64,000 bases of DNA from Haladaptatus sp. DYF46. Its GTDB lineage: Archaea; Halobacteriota; Halobacteria; Halobacteriales; Haladaptataceae. Shown here in pieces: positions 25,244 through 34,790 of the stretch (positions are counted from its first letter, which is position 1; every line of letters begins with the position of its first letter). The notes beneath the pieces are model-generated. The model worked only from the letters and a program-made list of their open reading frames with translations. It made no database searches and was not told where the DNA came from. The position numbers were made by a program, and so were the translations under genes. The stretch is from NCBI RefSeq assembly GCF_021083305.1, contig NZ_JAJFAY010000002.1:682001-746000 (forward strand), read 5' to 3'.

Positions 25244-27661
25244 TTACGAGTCGTACTCGCTTCCGATGATCTCACGGATTCTGTCGGCGGTTATCTCGCC
25301 GACCCCTTCGGTCTCCATAAGGTCGTCTTTCGATGCGGTCATGACCGCCTGAACCGTTCCGAATTCGGAGAGCAACGCCCGAGCGGTGACCGGCCCGATG
25401 TCCGCGATGGAGGCGACGACGTACTCCTGCTGTTCGGAAAGCGTCTTCGCGTGTTTGTCGCCGTGGACCGAGATTTCCCGTTCGGAGACCTCCTGTTCGC
25501 GGGTGGCGATGACTTCGAGCAGGTCGGTCGTGTCCTTCTCGTCCTCGGTTCGGAGGACGCTCGCGCCGAAATCGACCGCGAGGGACGAAATCGCGCCCCG
25601 AATCGCGTTCGGATGGATGTTTCGCTCCTCGTAGAGGCCGTCGCCTTCGATGATGACGACCGGACGGGCGTAGTGACGGTTGATATCGCCCACTTGCTCG
25701 AACATCGAACGGTCGCTCCCGACGAGCGTATCGAGGAAGTCGCTCACCGATTTCCGCTCGACTGCGACTCGGTCGCTCAAAACGTAGTCACCGACCGCGA
25801 GCGTTTCGAGTCGGACATCGACGCCCTCCCGAGCGGAGAGGTCGCGGGCGATGTTGGCGTCGAGTTCGCGCTGGTCGGCGACGATTTCGACGGCGTCGGA
25901 GTTCTCGCGCTTGCGCGCCGTCGCCACGACGCCGTCCGATTCTGCCGTGCCGTCATCCGTATCCTCGTCCTCGGTATCGCCCGCGTCGTCCGCCGCTTCC
26001 GTGTCGAACTCCTGTAATCCGTGGCTCACCTCGCGTTTCGTCCCGCCGTCCGCATCGCCGAACGACCCGAGCGTCTGCTGTGAATCGTCGAGTTCCTCCT
26101 CGACTTCCTTGGCGACGCCCTTGAGTTTTCGTAGCTCCTCTTCCATCTCGTCCTCGCGGCGCTTGGAAATCCAGAAGTACGCCTCGTCGCGGGTATCCTC
26201 GGCGAGGAGGACGACGACTTGGCCCTGTGCCTGTCGCCCGGTTCGGCCCTTGCGCTGAATCGACCGCACCGCCGTCGGGACGGGTTCGTAGAAGAGTACC
26301 AAATCGACTTCCGGGACGTCCAATCCCTCCTCGGCGACGGAGGTGGAGACGAGTACCTCGAACTCGCCCGCCCGAAAGTTGTCGAGGGTTTCCTGCTGTT
26401 CCTTCTGAGTCATCCCGTCGCTGCCGTCCTTGTCGCCCTGCCCGACGAACCGCCGGGCGGTCAACTGGTTCCCGAGTTCGTCGTTGAAGAAGTCCGTCAA
26501 CGTCTCGGCCGTGTCGCGCGATTCGGTGAAGACGATGATGCGCTCGCCGCCGTTTAGGCCCAACGTTTCAGCGACGTAGGTCCTGACCTTCCGGAACTTC
26601 GGATGCCGACCCTCGTACTGCACCGCCTTCCGCATCGCCTCCTGCACCTTCGGTTCCGAAACCATGCGTTGGCTCGCCTTCGACGCGCCGGACGAGCGGG
26701 CCGAGTTACGCTGGCGCTCGAAGTACCGGCGGAGGGATTCGACGCTCTGGGTTTCCGCGAGTTCGACCGCCCGGCGGAGTTTCATCACCTCCGCGTGTGC
26801 GGACATCCCCTTGTACCCCTCCGACTGGTCGTTGTCGATGAGTTTCTGTAACTGCCCGCGCACCTTGTTCAGGTCCTTCTGCGAGACGTCCGGGCGCGTC
26901 GTGTTGATGACGCCGAGGCTCTTCAGGCGCTCCAATCGGTCCGAGATGACCTCGTTCAACGCGTCCCGAATCTCGACGATTTCGTCGGGCAGTTGCACGC
27001 GAACCCACTCGACTTCGGTGTCGTGGGTGTACGTCGAAACGTCGCTGTCTTCCTCGGTCATCACCTCGACTTCGTGCATCCCCAAGTTCTCACAGACCTC
27101 CAAAATCGACTCCTTGTCTCCCCCCGGCGACGCGCTCATCCCCGTGACGAGCGGGTCGTTCGCGTCCGCGTGATAGCGTTCCGCGATGTAGTTATACGCG
27201 TAATCACCGGTCGCGCGGTGACACTCGTCGAAGGTGACGTGCGTCACCGGCCCGAGGTCGATGCGCCCGCCCACGATGTCGTTTTCCACGACCTGCGGCG
27301 TGGCGATGATGACTTTCGACGATTTCCAAAGCTCCGAGCGCTCGGCGGGTCGAACCTCGCCGGTGAACACGACGATCTCCTCGTCCGGAATCGAGAGCGC
27401 TTCCCGGTAGAAGTCGGCGTGCTGGTTCACCAGCGGTTTCGTCGGCGCGAGGAGGAGCGATTTCCCGCCCACGTCGTCGAACCGTTCGGCCGTGACGAGC
27501 AGGCTAACAGTCGTCTTTCCCAGTCCGGTCGGGAGACAGACGAGCGTGTGGTCGTTCCGCGCGGTTCCGGCGAGTTGAATCTGATAGAGTCGCCGCTCGA
27601 TGAACGAGGGCGAGAGATAGGGATGTTCCACGTAGTTCGTTGCAGCGTCCGTGGTCGCCAT
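25244..27661 (-). CDS. hef: Hef helicase-nuclease (FANCM/XPF type)
   Basis: An 805-residue DNA repair enzyme acting on stalled or branched replication forks. The N-terminal SF2 helicase has Walker A PTGLGKTT (about residues 44-51), the motif II variant DECH (about 143-146) and motif VI QRKGRTGRQ. An acidic linker (about 520-585) leads to the ERCC4 nuclease with ADQRELDANI and the catalytic ERKSVSDF (about 633-640), then two HhH motifs (GPVTARALLSEFG, GVGEITADRIREIIG). All domains appear intact. Confidence 0.93.
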   Translation of the reverse strand: MATTDAATNYVEHPYLSPSFIERRLYQIQLAGTARNDHTLVCLPTGLGKTTVSLLVTAERFDDVGGKSLLLAPTKPLVNQHADFYREALSIPDEEIVVFTGEVRPAERSELWKSSKVIIATPQVVENDIVGGRIDLGPVTHVTFDECHRATGDYAYNYIAERYHADANDPLVTGMSASPGGDKESILEVCENLGMHEVEVMTEEDSDVSTYTHDTEVEWVRVQLPDEIVEIRDALNEVISDRLERLKSLGVINTTRPDVSQKDLNKVRGQLQKLIDNDQSEGYKGMSAHAEVMKLRRAVELAETQSVESLRRYFERQRNSARSSGASKASQRMVSEPKVQEAMRKAVQYEGRHPKFRKVRTYVAETLGLNGGERIIVFTESRDTAETLTDFFNDELGNQLTARRFVGQGDKDGSDGMTQKEQQETLDNFRAGEFEVLVSTSVAEEGLDVPEVDLVLFYEPVPTAVRSIQRKGRTGRQAQGQVVVLLAEDTRDEAYFWISKRREDEMEEELRKLKGVAKEVEEELDDSQQTLGSFGDADGGTKREVSHGLQEFDTEAADDAGDTEDEDTDDGTAESDGVVATARKRENSDAVEIVADQRELDANIARDLSAREGVDVRLETLAVGDYVLSDRVAVERKSVSDFLDTLVGSDRSMFEQVGDINRHYARPVVIIEGDGLYEERNIHPNAIRGAISSLAVDFGASVLRTEDEKDTTDLLEVIATREQEVSEREISVHGDKHAKTLSEQQEYVVASIADIGPVTARALLSEFGTVQAVMTASKDDLMETEGVGEITADRIREIIGSEYDS

Positions 27662-27770
27662 TCGTCGTGAGTTTGGTCGTCATTCGGTTAAAGGATTCGT
27701 GTGGCGGAGTGAAAGTGGAGCGCGACCGAGGATATTCGTGATAACCACACCCATAACATCAATAATTCAA

Positions 27771-27974
27771 ATGCTGATTTTCATATTATCCGTCATTGTG
27801 TTGTCCAATATGATCTTAGATTTTAGAGATGGAGTTACTATTGCCGTTGCTTCGTTCGGGTTCCTCCTCGGCTCACTCGTCGGCTTCGCTCTCCAGTCCA
27901 ACAACGTTGTTCTTTGGCAAATATCTGGGATCGTCCTCGGTGCCGCGTTTGCCGCGTATTTTCTTTCCGAATGA
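27771..27974 (+). CDS. Small two-span membrane protein
   Basis: A 67-residue protein starting MLIFILSVIVLSNMILDFRD, with two or three hydrophobic spans. It is richer in A/T than its neighbours, as is its upstream region. It is divergent from hef. No family is recognised; an in-frame extension upstream to 27651 overlaps hef and is unlikely. Confidence 0.45.
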   Translation: MLIFILSVIVLSNMILDFRDGVTIAVASFGFLLGSLVGFALQSNNVVLWQISGIVLGAAFAAYFLSE

Positions 27975-28043
27975 TATTTCGAACTCCGAGTCAACACAGT
28001 AGCGGACTTCGAGTGGGTGTGATGGTCGGGCTATCGACCGTCG

Positions 28044-28619
28044 CTAGACCACCGCAGGCAGATACCGCAACGCGACGAAAATCGCCACGGCGGCACCGAT
28101 GGGAATCGTGAGGTTGTCGTCGATGACGTAGCCCGCGATGACGGGTTTCACGCCGTCCGCGAGCGTCGCGGCGACCGCGCCGAGAATCGCGGCGGGCAGC
28201 GGAAGTCCCAGAACGGACGCGATGAGGACACAGACGGCGAACGTCACCAACAGGGTGTGAACCGCCTTGACGCCGAGTTCGCCCGACCCGATGAGGCCGC
28301 TGATAGGGTCGGCGATGGTCAGCATGAGCATCGCTGGGATGGCGATTCGCGGTTCGAACACCCACGCCGTCGCGGTCATGCCGAAGAAGTAGAGGGCGTA
28401 GCCCGCGAGGTTATCCTGTTCGTAACTCCGCGTGAGTTCGTCGTAAATCTGCCAGTCCAAGCCGACGAGCAGGCGGATGATTTCGAGGACGAGCGCGACC
28501 GCGGAACCGAGGAGGAGAAGCCAGCGCAACTGCTCCCACTTCAACAGACCCAACAGGTACAGCGCCGGAAGTCCGGTCCCGCTGACGTGTACCAGTCTGC
28601 GCTTGACTTCACCCGACAC
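28044..28619 (-). CDS. Dolichol kinase/CTP-transferase-like membrane protein
   Basis: A 191-residue integral membrane protein with about six spans. It resembles the SEC59/VTE5/CdsA-like group: RRLVHVSGTGLPALYLLG at the N-terminus and AIPAMLMLTIADPISGLIGS (about residues 92-111) with the conserved Asp, then ADGVKPV. Such enzymes phosphorylate polyprenols with CTP; dolichol kinase is the likely role for N-glycosylation, but other lipid kinases are possible. It begins 2 bp beyond the glyS stop region and may be cotranscribed with glyS. Confidence 0.7.
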   Translation of the reverse strand: MSGEVKRRLVHVSGTGLPALYLLGLLKWEQLRWLLLLGSAVALVLEIIRLLVGLDWQIYDELTRSYEQDNLAGYALYFFGMTATAWVFEPRIAIPAMLMLTIADPISGLIGSGELGVKAVHTLLVTFAVCVLIASVLGLPLPAAILGAVAATLADGVKPVIAGYVIDDNLTIPIGAAVAIFVALRYLPAVV

Positions 28620-28621
28620 GG

Positions 28622-30373
28622 CTACCGGTTCCGGAGCGGCGTACTCGCGAGGTCTTCGAACGAGATGTCGCCGTCCTTGAGCGACGACAGCAGGTCCGGC
28701 AGGTCGGCGATATCGACGCGAACCTGCTCGGTCGAATCGCGTTCGCGGAGCGTCACCGTGTCGTCCTCCACGCCTTCGTAATCGACGGTGACGCAGAACG
28801 GCGTGCCGACTTCGTCCTGTCGTCGGTACCGACGGCCGATGTTGCCCGACTCGTCGTAGGTCACGTCGAGGCCGTTCGTTCGGAGTTCGGTCGCGATTTC
28901 GTGAGCTTTCTCGCCCATACCGTCCTTGTCCATGAGCGGGAAGACGCCGACGGTCGTCGGCGCGATTTCGGAATCGAGCGACAACCGCGTCCGCGTCTCG
29001 CCCTCGACTTCGTCCGTCTCGTAGGCGTGGTCCAACACGGTGTAGAGCACCCGACCGACGCCGATGGACGGTTCGACGACGTGCGGCGTGATGTGTTCGC
29101 CCGACTCCTTTACCTCCTCGACGCTGAAACCGGTCTTTTCCACGGGGACGGTGTACGATTCACCGTCGGCTTCGACCGTCACATCGTCGCCGTCGAACGC
29201 GGTTCGGTCGCGTTCCGCGAGGGTCTGGAGCGCCTCGGCGATGTCGGCGGCCGCGCCGCCGAACTCGGGACCGAGATAACTCATGTCGGGTTCGACCACC
29301 GCTCGTTCGACCACTTTCGGTTCGTCGTACTGCCGGAAGACCGTGAAGTCCTCGTCGGAGTGTTCGCCGTGGTTCGACAGGTCGTAGTCGCTCCGGTAGG
29401 AGTAGCCCGAGATCTCTATCCAGTCGCCGTCGATTTCGGCTTCGGCGTCCCAACAGTCGCTCGCGTAGTGGGCGCGTTCGCCCGAGAGGTGTTGGCGGAA
29501 GCGGAAGCGGTCCATGTCCACGCCGATTCGTTCGTACCACTCCTGACCGACGCCGAGGTAGTAGGCGACCCAGTCGCTGCCGATGATGCCCTCGTCCACT
29601 GCCTCGCCGATGGTGGTGTGGAGGTACTCGCCGTCCGCGTCGTGCTGCGCGGGGGCGGAGTACAGCGTCACCTCGACGTCCTCGACCAGATGGAGCGGCG
29701 GTTCGTCCGTCTCGGGGTCGATGAACTGTTCGAGTTCGGCCTGCGTGAACTCGCGGACGCGGATGATGGACCGCCGCGGACTGATTTCGTTCCGGTAGGC
29801 TGGGCCGATTTGCGTGATGCCGAACGGGAGTTGGTTGCGGGCGTACTCCTTGAGTCGCGGGAACTCCACGAAGATACCCTGTGCCGTCTCCGGACGCAGG
29901 TAGCCGGGGTGGCCCGAACCGGGACCGATGTCCGTCGAGAACATGAGGTTGAAATCCTCGACCGGTTCGCCCGCGAGCGGGGTGTCACAGTTCGGACAGC
30001 GAAGGTCGTTGTCGGCGATGAGGTCGCCAACTTCGTCCAACGGAAGCGCTTCGGCGTCCTCGATGTCCGTGTTGTCCTCGATGAGGTGGTCGGCGCGGTG
30101 GCTCTCGCCGCACTCGGGGCATTCGACCAGCATGTCGTCGAAGCCATCGAGGTGGCCCGACGCCTCGAAGACGGGTTCGGGCATCACCGTCGGCGCTTCG
30201 ATTTCCCGGTGGCCCTCCTGTATCTGAAACCGGTCGCGCCACGAGTCCTCGATGTTCCGCTTCAGCGCGGCACCCTGTGGACCGTAAACGTAGAAGCCAG
30301 ACACGCCGCCGTAGGCTTCCGAGGACTGGAAGAAAAACCCGCGTCGTTTGGCGAGTTCGACCAAATCGGTCAT
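28622..30373 (-). CDS. glyS: Glycine--tRNA ligase
   Basis: A 583-residue class II synthetase of the archaeal/eukaryotic dimeric type. It starts MTDLVELAKRRGFFFQSSEA. Motifs include YGPQGAALKRNIEDSWRDRF (about residues 29-48), a zinc-binding set CPEC...CPNC near 85-130, the motif 2 region RNEISPRRSIIRVREFTQAE, and the C-terminal anticodon domain. The start chosen overlaps the upstream CBS gene stop by 4 bp (ATGA); a longer frame runs back inside that gene and is not real. Confidence 0.94.
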   Translation of the reverse strand: MTDLVELAKRRGFFFQSSEAYGGVSGFYVYGPQGAALKRNIEDSWRDRFQIQEGHREIEAPTVMPEPVFEASGHLDGFDDMLVECPECGESHRADHLIEDNTDIEDAEALPLDEVGDLIADNDLRCPNCDTPLAGEPVEDFNLMFSTDIGPGSGHPGYLRPETAQGIFVEFPRLKEYARNQLPFGITQIGPAYRNEISPRRSIIRVREFTQAELEQFIDPETDEPPLHLVEDVEVTLYSAPAQHDADGEYLHTTIGEAVDEGIIGSDWVAYYLGVGQEWYERIGVDMDRFRFRQHLSGERAHYASDCWDAEAEIDGDWIEISGYSYRSDYDLSNHGEHSDEDFTVFRQYDEPKVVERAVVEPDMSYLGPEFGGAAADIAEALQTLAERDRTAFDGDDVTVEADGESYTVPVEKTGFSVEEVKESGEHITPHVVEPSIGVGRVLYTVLDHAYETDEVEGETRTRLSLDSEIAPTTVGVFPLMDKDGMGEKAHEIATELRTNGLDVTYDESGNIGRRYRRQDEVGTPFCVTVDYEGVEDDTVTLRERDSTEQVRVDIADLPDLLSSLKDGDISFEDLASTPLRNR

Positions 30374-31218
30374 TCGAGCGCCTCCAGCAGGTTCACGTCG
30401 CGCACGATGCCGACGAGCAGGTCGCCGCTGACGAGGGGTACCTGTTCGATGTCGTTCGTCAGCATCATCTGTGCGACCTCGCGCGCGGTCTTGTTCTTCG
30501 AGACCGTCACCACGTTTTCGGTCATGAACTCGCTGACGGGGGCGGACGGAATCTGGACGTTCCGCGTGGGAATGTAGCTGTTTCCGACCGATTTGATTCC
30601 CTCCCACATCCACGCGTCGTCCTCGTTCGCGATACTGCCCCCGGTGTCGTCCTCGCCTTCGACGACCTCCGCGACTTCGATGATATCGACTTCGGTGAGG
30701 ATACCCGTCATCTCGCCGTCGTCGCCGAGCGTGACGGCGTAGGGGACGTTCGCGTAGTAGATTTCGCGTTCGGCGACGGTCAGCGGCGTCTCGGCGTAAC
30801 ACGTGTTCACGTCGGGGCTCGCGAGTTCGCCGACCTTCGTGTCGCCGTCGGCTTCCCCCTCGGCGATGGCGCGAACCACGTCCGTCACCGTGACGATTCC
30901 TTCGAGTTCACCGTCGACGACCGGGACGCGGCGGATTCGTTCGTCCAACATCAGGGCGGCGGCGTCCTCGATGGAGGTGTCCTGCGTCGTCGTCGCCACG
31001 TCCCGCATGAGCATGGCGAGTTGGTCCTCGTCGGGGTGTTCGATGAGGTCATCACGCGAGATGAGACCGCGGTACTGCTCGCCGTCGTCGGTCTGTTTGA
31101 CGACCGGCACGGAGGAAAACGAGCGTTCCTGCAAGTATTCGAGCACGTCGTCGCGCGTGCCCGGAAGCTCGACAGTAACGACGTCTGACCGGGGTGTCAT
31201 CGCTTCGGCAACGTTCAT
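30370..31218 (-). CDS. Four-CBS-domain protein
   Basis: A 282-residue soluble protein made almost only of four CBS motifs in two pairs, for example MTPRSDVVTVELPGTRDDVLE at the start and FMTENVVTVSKNKTAREVAQ near the C-terminus. CBS modules bind adenosine nucleotides and act as sensors. Overlap with glyS suggests cotranscription, though a direct link to translation is not proven. An alternative ATG lies 7 codons upstream. Confidence 0.85.
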   Translation of the reverse strand: MNVAEAMTPRSDVVTVELPGTRDDVLEYLQERSFSSVPVVKQTDDGEQYRGLISRDDLIEHPDEDQLAMLMRDVATTTQDTSIEDAAALMLDERIRRVPVVDGELEGIVTVTDVVRAIAEGEADGDTKVGELASPDVNTCYAETPLTVAEREIYYANVPYAVTLGDDGEMTGILTEVDIIEVAEVVEGEDDTGGSIANEDDAWMWEGIKSVGNSYIPTRNVQIPSAPVSEFMTENVVTVSKNKTAREVAQMMLTNDIEQVPLVSGDLLVGIVRDVNLLEALE

Positions 31219-31335
31219 ATCCGCGGGATACGGTTTCACCCTTCTTGTACCCTACGAACCGCGGGGGGTGGAAAAACGAGCGAACGGCGGGGAAATCGGA
31301 GCGGACGCGGCAAGGTGCGGGGAGACGCGGGGGAA

Positions 31336-31899
31336 CTACTCGTCGTCGCCGACGTTCGCTTCGACGACGTAGTTCTGGTACTTCTCGGGGTCGGGGAAGA
31401 ACTTGGTGTGGTCGTCGTGGCGGAACGTTCCGTGAACCGTGCCGTCCAAGGTCTGGACGTGGCTGAACATCTCCTCCTCTCTCACCGCCGTTTTCACGAG
31501 CGGCGGGGCGTGCATCATCTCGTACGTCCCCGCGATGAGAATCGCGGTTCGGGTGTCGGGGTCGAGGAACTGCGTGAGCATGAACACGCGCGACTCCATC
31601 TCCTTGCGGAAGACCTGATACTGCGGGAACGTCCCCTCCTCGACCGCTTCGCGGAAGTCGTCGGCGTAGTTGTCCGGGATGACGTAGACGAGACCGAATC
31701 GGTCGGTATCGCCCGCCTCGGGACCCTCCGGTGCGGTGTGGCTGGCGGGAACTTTGACGACGTCCCAGCCCTCGGATTCGAGGTCGTCAGCCATCATGTT
31801 CATGTCTTCGAGCGTCATCCCCCACGCGTCCTTCTCCGCGTCCGCGTTCGCCGCGATTCGGTCGGCATAGTTGCCTTCATCGTCGCCGGTTTCTGGCAT
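31336..31899 (-). CDS. Conserved haloarchaeal protein (DUF7529-like)
   Basis: A 187-residue acidic protein with no membrane span. The stretch MMADDLESEGWDVVKVPA followed by GDTDRFGLVYVIPDNYAD recalls the haloarchaeal DUF7529 family. It is rich in Met around residues 28-36. The function is unknown. It stands between the CBS gene and a membrane protein with separate spacers. Confidence 0.75.
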   Translation of the reverse strand: MPETGDDEGNYADRIAANADAEKDAWGMTLEDMNMMADDLESEGWDVVKVPASHTAPEGPEAGDTDRFGLVYVIPDNYADDFREAVEEGTFPQYQVFRKEMESRVFMLTQFLDPDTRTAILIAGTYEMMHAPPLVKTAVREEEMFSHVQTLDGTVHGTFRHDDHTKFFPDPEKYQNYVVEANVGDDE

Positions 31900-31936
31900 A
31901 CCGCGATGTCAGGTTCCGAAGCGGTAAAAACTGTTG

Positions 31937-32386
31937 TTACACACCAACGCCGAACGCGGCTTCCATGAGGAACGACGTGAGGAGGATGGCGATGCTGGCG
32001 AGGAACAGTTTCGCGCCGGTCGAAAACCGCTCCTCAGGAGGAATCGAATAGCGCGAAAGCGGCGGCAGTCGCTGCACGGCGGACTGAAACCGCGTCTCCT
32101 CGCGCGAGCCGATGACTTCACCGGTCGTCTCGGTGCGCTTGATTTCGATTTCGTCGCCGGATTTGTCCACGTTCCACGCGCGGGACGGGCGCAACTGAAA
32201 CGCGCCGTATCCGAACAGCACGAAGCCGACCAAGAACAGGAAGTATTTGATGCCGAGCAGGCCGCCGCCGAGCGGGAAACTCACGACGAACCCGACGACG
32301 AACGCCACACCGGTCACTGCGATGGCGTAGACGAGTGCGTCGAGCACCTGTCGTCCCCGTCGCGGAGACCGATCCAGCGCGTCCAT
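31937..32386 (-). CDS. Conserved haloarchaeal membrane protein (DUF7555-like)
   Basis: A 149-residue protein with two N-terminal spans (about residues 15-65, including GIKYFLFLVGFVLFGYGAFQ), a cytosolic-type middle and a last span at the C-terminus. It matches from memory a haloarchaeal family listed as DUF7555. Its ATG touches the stop of the dipeptide ATPase gene (1-bp overlap), so it can be cotranscribed with the dpp genes. Role unknown. Confidence 0.75.
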   Translation of the reverse strand: MDALDRSPRRGRQVLDALVYAIAVTGVAFVVGFVVSFPLGGGLLGIKYFLFLVGFVLFGYGAFQLRPSRAWNVDKSGDEIEIKRTETTGEVIGSREETRFQSAVQRLPPLSRYSIPPEERFSTGAKLFLASIAILLTSFLMEAAFGVGV

Positions 32387-33717
32387 TACCGCATCGTGTA
32401 CGGCGTGAACTCGTCAGGCTCCTCGTAGTCGTCGAGGTGGCGGTGACAGTGGCTGAAGCGACCGGAGTCGCTCACCACGTTGTCGCCGGGCGAGTCCGAA
32501 TCACAGACGCTTCCGAACACGCCGCGCAGGTACTCGCGAGCCTGCTGTTCGTCGTTGTTCTCGATGTAGCCCGATGCCTCGTCGATGTGCTGTTGGACGT
32601 TCCGCGGGATTTTCACGTCGGCGAACAGTTCCTGTTGAATCTCCCCGATGTCGGAAAACCGCGTCTCCATACCGAGGAGTTCCTTCACCTGATCCGTCAC
32701 CGACCGGTCCGCGCGTGACCGTGCGCGGACGACTTCGCGGAAGATTTCGATGTTGAGCCAGAGTTCGTCGTCCACGTTTTGGAACTCCTCGGGCCGAATC
32801 TTCATCGGGCATCGCGTGCTGAACGGACATCCCTTCGGCGGGTCTCGGGGACTCGGGGGCGTCCCCCGAAGCGTGACGCGTTCGCCGCGACTCGTCGGGT
32901 CGGGGTCCGGAATCGCCGAGAGGAGCGAAATCGTGTAGGGGTTCTTCGGGTTCTCGAACAGTTCTTCCGCCGGTCCGAGTTCCATGATGTGACCGAGATA
33001 CATCACCGCCACGCGGTCACAGATGTGCCGAACCACGGAGAGGTCGTGGGCGATGAACAGGTAGGTCAGGCCGAACTCGTCCTGCAAGTCTTCGAGCAGG
33101 TTGAGAATCTGGGCCTGCACGGACACGTCCAGTGCCGAAACCGGTTCGTCCAGCACGATGAACTCGGGTTCGAGCGCGAGCGCGCGGGCGATGCCGATAC
33201 GCTGGCGCTGCCCGCCGGAGAACTGGTGCGGATAGCGGTAGTAGTGTTCGGGCTGCAACCCGACCACGTCGAGGAGTTCACGGACGTGTTGACGGCGCTC
33301 CCGCGGCGTCTTCCAGTCGTGAACGTCCAGCGGTTCGCGGATGATTTCGCCGACCGTCATCCGGTCGTTGAGGCTGGACTCGGGGTCCTGAAAGACCATC
33401 TGACTGTTGCGCCGCCAGTTCTTGAGGTCCTTGCCCGACAGTTCCGTGATGTCGGTACCGTCGAACACCACCTCGCCGGAGGTCGCCTCCTCCAACTGGA
33501 TGAGCGTCCGGCCGAGCGTCGATTTCCCACAGCCGGATTCGCCGACCAGACCGAGCGTCTCGCCGCGGCTGATTTCGAGCGAAACGCCGTCGACGGCCTT
33601 GACGGGGGTCGAATCGATGAGACCGCCGTCGCCGTAGTAGGTCTTCAGGTCGTTTATCTCGACGAGCGTCTCGCCTTCGGAGACGGAAGTGGATTTACTC
33701 TGTTGGACTTCGCTCAT
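32386..33717 (-). CDS. dppF: Dipeptide/oligopeptide ABC transporter ATP-binding protein (DppF type)
   Basis: A 443-residue ATPase with Walker [10 protein letters not shown], signature SGGQRQRIG, Walker [13 protein letters not shown] and switch His in FIAHD. The oligopeptide/dipeptide C-terminal zone with a Cys-rich [11 protein letters not shown] motif is present (about residue 290). A further C-terminal extension of about 130 residues is of the type seen in haloarchaeal members. Its start overlaps the dppD stop by 4 bp. It energises import of peptides or similar solutes. Confidence 0.9.
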   Translation of the reverse strand: MSEVQQSKSTSVSEGETLVEINDLKTYYGDGGLIDSTPVKAVDGVSLEISRGETLGLVGESGCGKSTLGRTLIQLEEATSGEVVFDGTDITELSGKDLKNWRRNSQMVFQDPESSLNDRMTVGEIIREPLDVHDWKTPRERRQHVRELLDVVGLQPEHYYRYPHQFSGGQRQRIGIARALALEPEFIVLDEPVSALDVSVQAQILNLLEDLQDEFGLTYLFIAHDLSVVRHICDRVAVMYLGHIMELGPAEELFENPKNPYTISLLSAIPDPDPTSRGERVTLRGTPPSPRDPPKGCPFSTRCPMKIRPEEFQNVDDELWLNIEIFREVVRARSRADRSVTDQVKELLGMETRFSDIGEIQQELFADVKIPRNVQQHIDEASGYIENNDEQQAREYLRGVFGSVCDSDSPGDNVVSDSGRFSHCHRHLDDYEEPDEFTPYTMR

Positions 33718-34790
33718 AGTTCCTCCTCAGTTTCGCTTGCGGTATTTCGATGCACGTCGATGGCTTCGGATTGCGATACGTCTTCGGGGTACAGCAAGCA
33801 CGCCGCCGTGTGGTCGTCCACGTCGCCGTTGACTTCGACGGGGACCGGATGGACCTTGTCGCACGAGTCGAACGCCTCGGAACACCGAGGGGCGAACCGA
33901 CAGTAGGTCGCCGGTTCGTTCGGCGTCGGAACGTCGCCCTCGATGGTGACGAGTCGGTCCGAGTCCGGGCTGTTCCCCGGAATGCTTCGAAGGAGACCAC
34001 GCGTGTAGGGATGTCGTGGGTTTTCGAACAGTTCCACGACGGGCGCGCTCTCGATGATTTCGCCTGCGTACATCACGTTCACACGGTCCGCGATTTCGGC
34101 GATGACACCCATGTCGTGCGTGATGAACATGATCCCGAGGTCGCGTTCCTCCTGCAATTCGTCGAGGAGTTCGAGGATTTGGGCCTGTATCGTCACGTCG
34201 AGCGCAGTCGTCGGTTCGTCACAGATGAGGAGTTCGGGGTCACAGGCGAGCGCCATGGCGATGACCGCTCGCTGGCGCATCCCGCCCGAGAACTCGTGGG
34301 GGTACTCACGAACGCGCCGCCCCGCGTCCGGGATACCGACCGCTTCGAGCAGGTTGATGGCTTCCTTGGTCGCCTCCGTTCCCGTCAGTCCTTGGTGGAG
34401 GCGGAGCGACTCCTTGATCTGATTTCCGACGGAGTACACGGGATTCAGACTCGTGAGCGGGTCCTGAAACACCATCGCGATGTCGCCGCCGCGAATCTGT
34501 CGGTACTCCTTTTCGGTCTTCGTCGTCAACTCGTCGCCCTTGAACCGGATGCTTCCGTCGAGGATGCGGCCCGGCGAGTCGACGAGGCCCATGATGGAGC
34601 GCGCGGTGACGCTCTTTCCGGACCCGGATTCGCCGACGATACCGACCGTCTCCCCGGGCTTGATGTCGAACGAGACGCCGTCACAGGCCCGGATGACTTC
34701 CTTGTCGGTGAAGAAGGCCGTCTGGAGGTTCTCGACGCTGAGAATCGGCTCCGTGTCGGCCATCGAGGAGACGCGCTGGCGCGATGCCAT
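33714..34790 (-). CDS. dppD: Dipeptide/oligopeptide ABC transporter ATP-binding protein (DppD type)
   Basis: A 358-residue ATPase with Walker [10 protein letters not shown] (about residues 55-63), signature [12 protein letters not shown], Walker [13 protein letters not shown] and switch His in FITHDMG. The C-terminal domain has [15 protein letters not shown], the Fe-S/metal type Cys motif found in DppD/OppD. The ATG overlaps the permease stop (TAATG); MADTEPILS nine codons later is an alternative start. Confidence 0.9.
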   Translation of the reverse strand: MASRQRVSSMADTEPILSVENLQTAFFTDKEVIRACDGVSFDIKPGETVGIVGESGSGKSVTARSIMGLVDSPGRILDGSIRFKGDELTTKTEKEYRQIRGGDIAMVFQDPLTSLNPVYSVGNQIKESLRLHQGLTGTEATKEAINLLEAVGIPDAGRRVREYPHEFSGGMRQRAVIAMALACDPELLICDEPTTALDVTIQAQILELLDELQEERDLGIMFITHDMGVIAEIADRVNVMYAGEIIESAPVVELFENPRHPYTRGLLRSIPGNSPDSDRLVTIEGDVPTPNEPATYCRFAPRCSEAFDSCDKVHPVPVEVNGDVDDHTAACLLYPEDVSQSEAIDVHRNTASETEEEL